A stretch of 5,636 nt of DNA from Candidatus Eiseniibacteriota bacterium (GTDB lineage Bacteria; Eisenbacteria; RBG-16-71-46; JAGVPR01), in assembly GCA_020052115.1 (NCBI GenBank), contig JAGVPR010000397.1, positions 1 to 5,636 of the forward strand, in the 5' to 3' direction. Both the position numbers and the translations under genes were made by a program. Below the pieces are notes generated by a model. The model searched no databases, was not told the origin of the DNA, and saw nothing but the letters and a program-made list of their open reading frames with translations. Of this stretch, positions 1 to 4,713 are shown in pieces (within the stretch, counting starts at the first letter, position 1; each line of letters opens with the position of its first letter).

Positions 1-842
1 GACTGCGCGCGCGCGGCGTGCACATCGTGGCGGCGCGCGATCGCATGCGCGAGAGCCTCGTCGAGCGAGCCTTCTCCCGTTTCCAGCTCCGGCAGAGTCG
101 GATCCAGTTCCACGGCGGTTTCTTGGTCGACGCCCATGACTCGGTTGAGTCCGGCGCGGCTCAGGGAGGCGCCGTGCTTCGCCTTGATCAGGTTCTCGTC
201 CATCACGGCGAGGTGCACTTGGGCCTGGAGGAGATCGCTCTCCACGATCACGCCCACGTCGAAGAACGACTGTGCCTGCTCCACGTGCCGGGATGTCGTC
301 GCGTGCGCGCGTTCGGCCAGCGCGACGGACTCGTCGGCGAGGAGGACGTCCATGAAGGCATTCACGGCCGCCAGCGAGACGGATGACCCGGCGTGACGGT
401 TCATGGCGTGGGCGGCATCCGACATGAGATCCGCCTGACGGATCCCGGCCGTGAGCCGGCCGCCCGTGAATAGCGGCAAGGAGGCTCGGACCTGCGTTGC
501 GTAGTGCGCGAGCGGGTCGGGGCGATTCGGGTCGCCGGCCGTGAAGGCCGGAAAGGAGAAGCGCTCTTCGGTCAGCTTGAGCCCGAAGACGTCCGCGGGC
601 GAATCGGTGCGGAGCGCCGTTTCGACAATCTCGAGGGAGGGGAGCCGGGCGGCCCTCGCTTCCCGTCGCGCCTCGAGCGCGGCTTCCCCGCGCGCCGCGC
701 TCTCGAGGACGGTCGGATTGTGCCGTCGCGCAAGTGCGGCGGCCTCCGCCAGTGTGAGCGGGCCCGCCGCAGCCGCAGGCGGAGTGAGGGCGATCATGGC
801 CCAGGCGCCGATCCCGGCGGCCTTGACGCGGCGACGTTTCAC
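1..842 (-). CDS. TolC-family outer membrane efflux protein, N-terminal part (C-terminus beyond window edge)
   Basis: The reading frame stays open from a GTG at 842-840 to the left edge (280 full codons). The start is supported by a strong GGAGGTG at 856-850, 7 nt upstream. Residues 1-26 form a signal peptide (basic MKRRR, hydrophobic core, AAAA before G27). The mature part opens with LTLAEAAALARRHNPTV, the usual first helix of outer-membrane efflux proteins, followed by ARLPSLE (65-71), VFGLKL (85-90), ASLPLFTGGRLTAG (120-133) and VGVIVESDLLQAQVHLA (196-212), then LNRVMGVD (232-239). These match the repeated helical-hairpin and beta-barrel pattern of TolC/CusC-like channels. The usual length is about 420-480 aa, so roughly the second repeat is missing at the edge. 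Such proteins form the outer-membrane duct of tripartite pumps with a periplasmic adaptor and an inner-membrane transporter, which I infer lie beyond the left edge. It is divergent from an ArsR-type regulator gene, which suggests inducible export. The substrate cannot be read from this fragment. Confidence 0.9.
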   Translation of the reverse strand, partial: MKRRRVKAAGIGAWAMIALTPPAAAAGPLTLAEAAALARRHNPTVLESAARGEAALEARREARAARLPSLEIVETALRTDSPADVFGLKLTEERFSFPAFTAGDPNRPDPLAHYATQVRASLPLFTGGRLTAGIRQADLMSDAAHAMNRHAGSSVSLAAVNAFMDVLLADESVALAERAHATTSRHVEQAQSFFDVGVIVESDLLQAQVHLAVMDENLIKAKHGASLSRAGLNRVMGVDQETAVELDPTLPELETGEGSLDEALAHAIARRHDVHAARAQ

Positions 843-849
843 GATCCGG

Positions 850-856
850 CACCTCC
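850..856 (-). promoter_or_regulatory. Ribosome binding site of the TolC-family gene
   Basis: On the minus strand this reads GGAGGTG, 7 nt before the GTG at 842-840. It decides the start, because the first in-frame ATG is 15 codons further in and would delete most of the signal peptide. Confidence 0.8.
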
Positions 857-937
857 AGAGGGAAAGGACCCGATTCAGGACACGGGTATCCGTTTGAACC
901 GCGCCGCGCAGGCCGGCCGGCCGCGAAAACGGAGTAG

Positions 938-966
938 TTGACTATATGACCACTGACGAATATAAT
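938..966 (+). promoter_or_regulatory. Near-consensus sigma-70 promoter of the arsR-type gene
   Basis: TTGACT (938-943) is separated by exactly 17 bp from a perfect TATAAT (961-966). Transcription should start near 973, giving a leader of about 32 nt that ends in AAGGAGG at 991-997, 7 nt before the GTG start. The stretch 938-990 is clearly more AT-rich than the surrounding GC-rich DNA. A promoter this strong in front of a repressor gene fits a gene kept off mainly by repression. Confidence 0.82.
941..966. promoter_or_regulatory. Candidate ArsR-type operator overlapping both divergent promoters
   Basis: An imperfect inverted repeat, ACTATAT - 12 nt - ATATAAT, pairs at six of seven positions per arm. 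It lies over the spacer and -10 box of the regulator promoter and over the possible -10 of the efflux gene. ArsR/SmtB-family dimers commonly bind AT-rich inverted repeats (often with ATAT or ATA arms) at such overlapping sites, blocking RNA polymerase until the inducer is sensed. Because the right arm coincides with the -10 box, part of the symmetry could be chance. Binding by the adjacent regulator is inference. Confidence 0.45.
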
Positions 967-969
967 GGA
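941..969 (-). promoter_or_regulatory. Possible divergent promoter for the TolC-family gene
   Basis: The minus strand carries TATAGT at 946-941, five of six matches to a sigma-70 -10 box. At 17-bp spacing the -35 position (969-964) reads TCCATT, which is poor. A transcript from here would have a leader of about 90 nt before the GTG at 842. The -10 lies inside the inverted repeat that also covers the regulator's promoter, so one bound repressor could block both directions. The weak -35 makes this a tentative call. Confidence 0.35.
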
Positions 970-990
970 TTCATGAGAAGATTCAGAAAG

Positions 991-997
991 AAGGAGG
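991..997 (+). promoter_or_regulatory. Ribosome binding site of the arsR-type gene
   Basis: AAGGAGG, 7 nt before the GTG at 1005. It rules out the ATGs at 965 and 973, which are in other frames. Confidence 0.8.
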
Positions 998-1004
998 GGC
1001 TGCC

Positions 1005-1370
1005 GTGGGCGGGAATATCAAGGCGCTGGGCGAGTCCACTCTGGCGCTGGTGGCGGAGCGGTTCCGCATTCTTGGAGACCCGGTTCGCTTGAGGCTGCTC
1101 CAGGCGCTCGCCGGCGGGGAGAAATCGGTGATGGAGCTGGTCTCGGAGGCGGGGACAACGCAGGCGAACGTCTCGAAACACCTGCAGCTCCTTCGACGAG
1201 CGGGGCTGCTCCGACGGCGGAAGCAGGGGCTTCACGTGTACTACTCGATCGGCGATCCGACGGTCTTCGCCCTGTGCGATGCCGTGTGCGGGAGTCTCGA
1301 GCGCCATCGGAAGGAGGAACTCTCGCTGTTCCGGAAAGCCGGTCCGCGGCGGTCATCCCCGGGGCGCTGA
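1005..1370 (+). CDS. ArsR/SmtB-family winged-helix transcriptional repressor
   Basis: A 121-aa protein of typical family size. Start GTG at 1005 is chosen because AAGGAGG (991-997) lies 7 nt upstream and the protein begins in register with the family. The fold is visible in order: FRILGDPVRLRLLQAL (about 20-35), then EKSVMELVSEAG (39-50, alpha3 region), the recognition helix TQANVSKHLQLLRRAGLL (52-69), and the wing RRRKQGLHVYYSIGDP (70-85). The C-terminal helix is TVFALCDAVCGSLERH (86-101). The protein should act as a dimer in the cytoplasm and release DNA when its ligand or oxidant is sensed. The classic ELCVCDL arsenic/cadmium site in alpha3 is absent: the matching stretch has no cysteine. 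The only cysteines are C91 and C95 in the last helix, with H101 nearby. It may therefore sense a metal at an alpha5 site or a redox/thiol signal. The gene is divergent from a TolC-family gene, its likely target. The KAGPRRSSPGR tail is probably disordered. Confidence 0.92.
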   Translation: MGGNIKALGESTLALVAERFRILGDPVRLRLLQALAGGEKSVMELVSEAGTTQANVSKHLQLLRRAGLLRRRKQGLHVYYSIGDPTVFALCDAVCGSLERHRKEELSLFRKAGPRRSSPGR

Positions 1371-1481
1371 CTTCGCAGCGAACTCGCGCAGTCGTCCCTC
1401 TGCGTCCTTCCTCGACGCCCCGAGGCGGCGGAGTGCACGAAATGTGCGTTTGTCACTCGCCGAACCGATCCGAGGCGAATC

Positions 1482-1497
1482 CCTTGGGCATCCAAGG
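1482..1497. repeat. Perfect inverted repeat, 6-bp arms and 4-nt loop
   Basis: CCTTGG-GCAT-CCAAGG. No T-run follows, so a terminator is unlikely. It may be a small hairpin or a protein-binding site, or chance in GC-rich DNA. Confidence 0.5.
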
Positions 1498-1515
1498 CGA
1501 TCAGAGGATCGGGTG

Positions 1516-1531
1516 GCCGGTTTCAACCGGC
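1516..1531. repeat. Perfect inverted repeat, 7-bp arms and 2-bp centre
   Basis: GCCGGTT-TC-AACCGGC. The short centre disfavours an RNA hairpin with the full stem and looks more like a dimer-binding operator half-site pair. It lies about 70-85 bp upstream of the putative -35 at 1601, a position suited to an activator. No cognate protein can be named. Confidence 0.5.
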
Positions 1532-1600
1532 GGGGTGGCCGTCGCGCCGAGGCTCGTGAGCTGGGAGCGGCGAAGCGTGACGGATCCGTTCAAAAGGACC

Positions 1601-1629
1601 TCGTCTAAAGAGCCGCAATCTGGTATAAT
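1601..1629 (+). promoter_or_regulatory. Extended -10 promoter for the two-gene protease operon
   Basis: A perfect TATAAT at 1624-1629 is preceded by TGG, making the extended -10 TGGTATAAT. The -35 position at 17-bp spacing reads TCGTCT (1601-1606), three of six matches, which an extended -10 can compensate. The -10 is embedded in the palindrome GGTAT-A-ATACC (1622-1632), which may be an operator. Initiation near 1636 would give a leader of about 133 nt before the ATG at 1769. Confidence 0.65.
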
Positions 1630-1644
1630 ACCAAGGCCCCCATA

Positions 1645-1754
1645 CGCGGGCGTTTTGTTCGGTAGCCCCGCGACCTGGACTGAGTTGCACATTAGGCCAC
1701 ACATCCCGTGAACCTCCGGGTCACTCCCGGAGCCGCGCCGCGCCAGTCGCGGTG
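1645..1754 (+). promoter_or_regulatory. Structured 5' leader with hairpins ahead of the ribosome binding site
   Basis: Three stems can be drawn. CGCGGG (1645-1650) pairs with CCCGCG (1667-1672) across a 16-nt loop. CTCCGGG (1714-1720) pairs perfectly with CCCGGAG (1726-1732) across TCACT. CCGCG (1738-1742) pairs with CGCGG (1748-1752) across CCAGT, with one G-U and one C-G extension. The last stem ends three nt before the AAGGAGG at 1757-1763, which is left single-stranded. I recognise no riboswitch class. The stems could stabilise the message or tune translation. Confidence 0.45.
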
Positions 1755-1768
1755 GCAAGGAGGAGTCG

Positions 1769-2350
1769 ATGTCGCGGAGCCGTGAACGTTCCACCCTTCG
1801 GGCTCGGCCGCGTCGCTTGGTGCTGTTTCTGCCAGTGCTAGCGGTCGCCGCGACGCTGCTCGGAGCCGGTCTTTACCTCCAGCAGCGCGCCGATGGTTCC
1901 GTAGTCCGCCGAACCGCCGCCGAAATGCCGATGCTCGATGTCGGCGTGCGGCAAGCGGTTCACGCCACGTTCGCCGGCGATCGCCAGCCCGTGGTCGGCC
2001 GGCCGGCCGATCTGCGATTGGTGCTCACGTCCGGGGCCGACGGCGCTCAGATCCAGGCAAGGGTCGCCGTACCCGAAGGCGCGGCGCTGTCGAAGGGAAT
2101 GTCGCGTTGGGAAGGCAGTCTGGACTACCAGCAGGTGGTCGAGATCCCGGTGTCCATCGTGCTGCCGGGCGATCGCGGGGCCTTCATCGGCGCCGAGATC
2201 ACCACGCGGCTTCCGGACGGACGGCTCTTGAACAGCGCGACTTCCGTTTACGTGGATCCGGGTGCCCCGGACTCGCGGCCGCCGGAAGCTCGCACCCTGA
2301 TCCAGGAAAACGGTGAGCCTCTCGACGTTGTCATCTACAAGGCCGAGTAA
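1769..2350 (+). CDS. Unrecognised membrane-anchored protein with probable Ig-like exodomain
   Basis: A 193-aa protein starting at ATG 1769, 5 nt after AAGGAGG (1757-1763). I do not recognise the family. An arginine-rich N-terminus (RSRERSTLRARPRR, 3-16) precedes one hydrophobic segment (LVLFLPVLAVAATLLGAGLYL, 17-37), predicting a signal anchor with the N-terminus in the cytoplasm and the rest outside. There is no lipobox and no cysteine. Residues about 62-163 show alternating hydrophobic strands (ADLRLVLTS, IQARVAVPEG, VVEIPVSIVLP, GAFIGAEITTRLPDG, SATSVYVDPG) and a W114-E-G-S-L turn. This pattern resembles small Ig-fold adhesion or CARDB-like beta-sandwiches; that assignment is inference. 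The C-terminus (RTLIQENGEPLDVVIYKAE) is charged. It is co-directional with the secreted metalloprotease and only 13 nt upstream of it, so a role as partner, membrane tether or inhibitor is plausible but unproven. Confidence 0.75.
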   Translation: MSRSRERSTLRARPRRLVLFLPVLAVAATLLGAGLYLQQRADGSVVRRTAAEMPMLDVGVRQAVHATFAGDRQPVVGRPADLRLVLTSGADGAQIQARVAVPEGAALSKGMSRWEGSLDYQQVVEIPVSIVLPGDRGAFIGAEITTRLPDGRLLNSATSVYVDPGAPDSRPPEARTLIQENGEPLDVVIYKAE

Positions 2351-2356
2351 AGGAGG
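2350..2356 (+). promoter_or_regulatory. Ribosome binding site of the metalloprotease, overlapping the upstream stop codon
   Basis: AAGGAGG shares its first A with the TAA stop (2348-2350) and lies 7 nt before the ATG at 2364. It fixes that ATG as the start rather than an in-frame ATG at 2313, which lies inside the upstream gene and would put 17 polar residues before the signal peptide. Ribosomes finishing the upstream gene would land on this site, favouring translational coupling. Confidence 0.8.
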
Positions 2357-2363
2357 GACGACC

Positions 2364-4583
2364 ATGAAGCGATTCATCGCTCTATTCGGCGCGGCCGTCC
2401 TGACGGTGCTCGCCGTTCCGGCACACGCCGATTTCCAGGTCTCGGGCAAGTTCATGTACGAGAACTTGCCGATAGACATCAACGGATTCCAGAGTCCGCA
2501 TCCCAGCGCCCCGGTCCGCCTCGTGGACGTCAGGGTCATAGACAACACGACCTCCGCGAGCCTCGCGACCGGCGCGACGGACAACAACGGCAACTTCTCT
2601 TTCACCGTGACGGATGCTTCGGTCCGCGACATCGCCATCCTGGCGCTGACGCAGAGCGGGGCGATCGCTAATCTCAACCATTACGTGACGGAGTGGGCCA
2701 CGACGGCCGTTCACGCTTACCAGGGCATCCTCGTCGCGGGCCATGATCCGAACACGGCCATTGATATGGGCACCGTGGTCATGCACTTCCGCGCCGGCGC
2801 TGAGGCGTTCAACCTGTACGACAGCGTGCTCGACGCCTCCGACTTCATCGCTTCGATGCAGGCCGGAACGCGTCCTACGGGAGTGCGGATCCGTTACACG
2901 CTCGATTCCAACCCGGACGTCGCCTATTACAACGGCATCGTGAATATCGGCGGCAATTTCGGGTACGACGACACCATCTGCATGCACGAGTTCGGGCACT
3001 TCGTCCAGTCCGCCTACGGCGCATTCAGCGACAATCCCGGCGGCGGTCACTATATCGGCGACAGCGCGCAGGACCCGCGGCTCTCCTTCGGCGAGGGCTG
3101 GCCGACGTTCTTCGGCAGCAGCGCGCGCTCGTTTGTGGGCACCAACCATCCTCAGGTGTACCTGAACTCGACCGGAGACTCGACGACCGGCCAGTACTCG
3201 TTCTCCTACGACCTCGAGCTGTACGGTCCGGGTGGGGCGGCGAACGAGCAGGCCGTGCAGGCGTGCCTCTGGGACATTGCGGACGGCAACGCGACCGCGG
3301 ACAATTCGCCGGGCACGGACGACGAGCCCGGCTACCAGATGGACCGCACGGATCTCGAGGTGTGGTCTTTCACGAGAACATACCTCTCGCAGCCGCCTTT
3401 CAGCGGCAACCTGACGTACGAGGACTTCCACGATCTCTGGCTCGCGAATGTCGTCCCGTCGCAGGCGACGGAACTGGGACAGGTCGAGAAGAACCTGCAC
3501 GGGATCGAGTATCTCGATGACGCGTACGAGAACGACGATTCGTTCGGTTCGCCGGGGACCTACCACACTTTCGAAGACATCGGCATGGCGCGGACGACGC
3601 ACCACACGACGTGGCCGAACCTGGACGAGGACTGGGTGAGGATCCAGGGCCTCGCGGGTATCGCTTATCAGGTGGAAACGAACACGATGCGTGACGGCGC
3701 TGATCCGGTCCTCGAGATCCAGAACAGCGTCGGGGCCGTGGTCGGCACGAACGACAATCAAACCGATCCGGGCGCCGGGTCGTTCAACCGGTTCGAGTTC
3801 CTGCGCGCCATAGCGAGCTACACGCCGGCCACGACACAGGATCTCTATGTGAGGCTCAGGCGCTCGACCGCGGCGACCTGGGGCGTGGTCTCCAAGTACG
3901 GCAACTGGAACCTGAGGATCCGGACCACGTCGGTGCCGGCGACCTATCCGAACATCACGACGAACCCGTCGTTCACCTACTTCGTCTCGCTGGCGCAGAA
4001 CACGCAGTCCAACGCGAACCTCATCGTCACCAACACGGGGACGGTGGATGCGCTCGTGTACAACCTGGTCGAGGCGAGCGGCCCGATCGGGTGGGTCAGC
4101 GAGACTCCGCTGACCGACACCGTTTCGCCGAACGGCGGGACCAAGACATCGGTGCTCACGTTCGACGCTACGGGGCTGAGTGTCGGGGCGTATGTGGACA
4201 GCCTCGAGGTGCACTCGAACGACCCGAACCTCCCGATCAAGTACCTCACGCTGAACCTCACCGTGACCCCGGGTCTGGTCGCCGTGAACGACGGCCAGGC
4301 AGCCCGCGCGACGTGGCTCGGCGAGAACTCGCCGAACCCGTTCAATCCGCTGACCACGATCCGCTTCTCGGTCAAGCAGGCCGGCCAGGTCTCGCTCGTC
4401 GTCTACGATGTGCGCGGCAGGGAAGTGCGGCGACTGGTGGACGGCGTTCGCGAGGCCGGGGAGCACTCGGTCGCGTGGAACGGCGTGGACGGCGTGGGCC
4501 GCGCGGTTTCGAGCGGTATCTACTTCTACCGCCTGAGCGCGGATCAGAAGGCAATCACGCGCAAGATGGTCATGACGAAGTAG
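2364..4583 (+). CDS. Secreted multidomain zinc metalloprotease (HEFGH, gluzincin type) with FlgD/sorting-type C-terminal domain
   Basis: A 739-aa exported protein. Residues 1-22 are a signal peptide (MKRFIALFGAAVLTVLAVPAHA, cut before D23). Residues about 24-95 look like a carboxypeptidase-regulatory/transthyretin-like beta domain (ATGATDNNGNFSFTV). The catalytic region spans about 110-380. HEFGH at 208-212 supplies two zinc ligands and the catalytic E209, and E244 in FGEGWPTFFG, 32 residues after H212, is the likely third ligand, making it gluzincin-like. A later helix carries LWDIAD (302-307). Residues about 386-521 match a bacterial pre-peptidase C-terminal domain (DDAYENDDSF, LDEDWVRIQG, ADPVLEI, LYVRLRR). 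Residues about 529-635 form an Ig-like module (LIVTNTGTVDALVY, HSNDPNLPIKYLTLNLTV). Residues about 655-739 are the FlgD-Ig/Por-tail-like domain (NSPNPFNP, VVYDVRGREVRRLV, SGIYFYRL, KMVMTK) typical of FCB-group exported proteins, probably guiding secretion or surface attachment. The catalytic domain's exact peptidase family and its substrate are not clear. Confidence 0.9.
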   Translation: MKRFIALFGAAVLTVLAVPAHADFQVSGKFMYENLPIDINGFQSPHPSAPVRLVDVRVIDNTTSASLATGATDNNGNFSFTVTDASVRDIAILALTQSGAIANLNHYVTEWATTAVHAYQGILVAGHDPNTAIDMGTVVMHFRAGAEAFNLYDSVLDASDFIASMQAGTRPTGVRIRYTLDSNPDVAYYNGIVNIGGNFGYDDTICMHEFGHFVQSAYGAFSDNPGGGHYIGDSAQDPRLSFGEGWPTFFGSSARSFVGTNHPQVYLNSTGDSTTGQYSFSYDLELYGPGGAANEQAVQACLWDIADGNATADNSPGTDDEPGYQMDRTDLEVWSFTRTYLSQPPFSGNLTYEDFHDLWLANVVPSQATELGQVEKNLHGIEYLDDAYENDDSFGSPGTYHTFEDIGMARTTHHTTWPNLDEDWVRIQGLAGIAYQVETNTMRDGADPVLEIQNSVGAVVGTNDNQTDPGAGSFNRFEFLRAIASYTPATTQDLYVRLRRSTAATWGVVSKYGNWNLRIRTTSVPATYPNITTNPSFTYFVSLAQNTQSNANLIVTNTGTVDALVYNLVEASGPIGWVSETPLTDTVSPNGGTKTSVLTFDATGLSVGAYVDSLEVHSNDPNLPIKYLTLNLTVTPGLVAVNDGQAARATWLGENSPNPFNPLTTIRFSVKQAGQVSLVVYDVRGREVRRLVDGVREAGEHSVAWNGVDGVGRAVSSGIYFYRLSADQKAITRKMVMTK

Positions 4584-4607
4584 CGGTCTTCCGTTCTTCG
4601 ACTCTTA

Positions 4608-4638
4608 CGGGGCGCCGGGCACCGAGCCCGGCGCCCCG
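4608..4638. terminator. Strong terminator-like hairpin between convergent genes
   Basis: A perfect 13-bp GC-rich stem (arms 4608-4620 and 4626-4638) closes a 5-nt ACCGA loop, 24 nt after the protease stop. The plus-strand 3' flank, GATGCTTCTTCC, is pyrimidine-rich but not a true U-run, and the minus-strand flank has none. It may therefore end transcription imperfectly or mainly protect 3' ends. Its place between convergent genes suggests it serves both. Confidence 0.7.
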
Positions 4639-4713
4639 ATGCTTCTTCCGGCAACAGAGCGGCGCGGCCGCGCACAAGCCCAGCATCCCCTCGTGATCGG
4701 CTGCCCGGACGGA

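Larger units (their letters stand above)
1371..1600. other. Non-coding stretch between the arsR-type gene and the downstream promoter
   Basis: No convincing gene is seen on either strand; open frames here overlap one another, lack good ribosome binding sites and resemble no family I know. Two weak terminator candidates for the arsR-type gene can be drawn: a CGCAG/CTGCG stem at 1387-1404 followed by TCCTTCCTC, and a short GCAC-GAAAT-GTGC stem at 1435-1447 (extendable by two G-U pairs) followed by TTTGT. Two clean inverted repeats at 1482-1497 and 1516-1531 are listed separately. Confidence 0.5.

Noticed and set aside
18..941. Plus-strand open frames over the first 940 bases.
   Set aside because: They overlie the minus-strand TolC-family gene, which has a signal peptide, family motifs and a strong ribosome binding site; the plus-strand translations are low-complexity and motif-free.
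1516..1531. A GTTTCAAC core reminiscent of CRISPR repeat ends.
   Set aside because: It occurs once, with no regularly spaced copies or spacers nearby.
1274..1711. A plus-strand 145-codon frame, and an overlapping minus-strand 97-codon frame (1501-1794), in the gene-free region.
   Set aside because: The plus frame starts inside the arsR-type gene without a ribosome binding site and passes through the promoter at 1601-1629. The minus frame crosses the promoter, the leader and the start of the next gene. Neither resembles a known family.
2313..2363. An upstream in-frame ATG that would lengthen the metalloprotease by 17 residues.
   Set aside because: It lies inside the preceding gene, lacks a ribosome binding site, and would place polar residues before a perfect signal peptide that begins at the ATG at 2364.
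1838..2677. A 279-codon minus-strand open frame covering the anchored protein and the protease start.
   Set aside because: It spans two well-supported plus-strand genes, has no recognisable motif and is best explained as a shadow frame.
2382..4466. A 694-codon open frame on the minus strand opposite the metalloprotease.
   Set aside because: Its translation is an arginine/valine/histidine-rich mix without domains, no ribosome binding site, and it mirrors the codon pattern of a GC-rich gene on the other strand. The plus-strand frame has a signal peptide and recognisable domains throughout.
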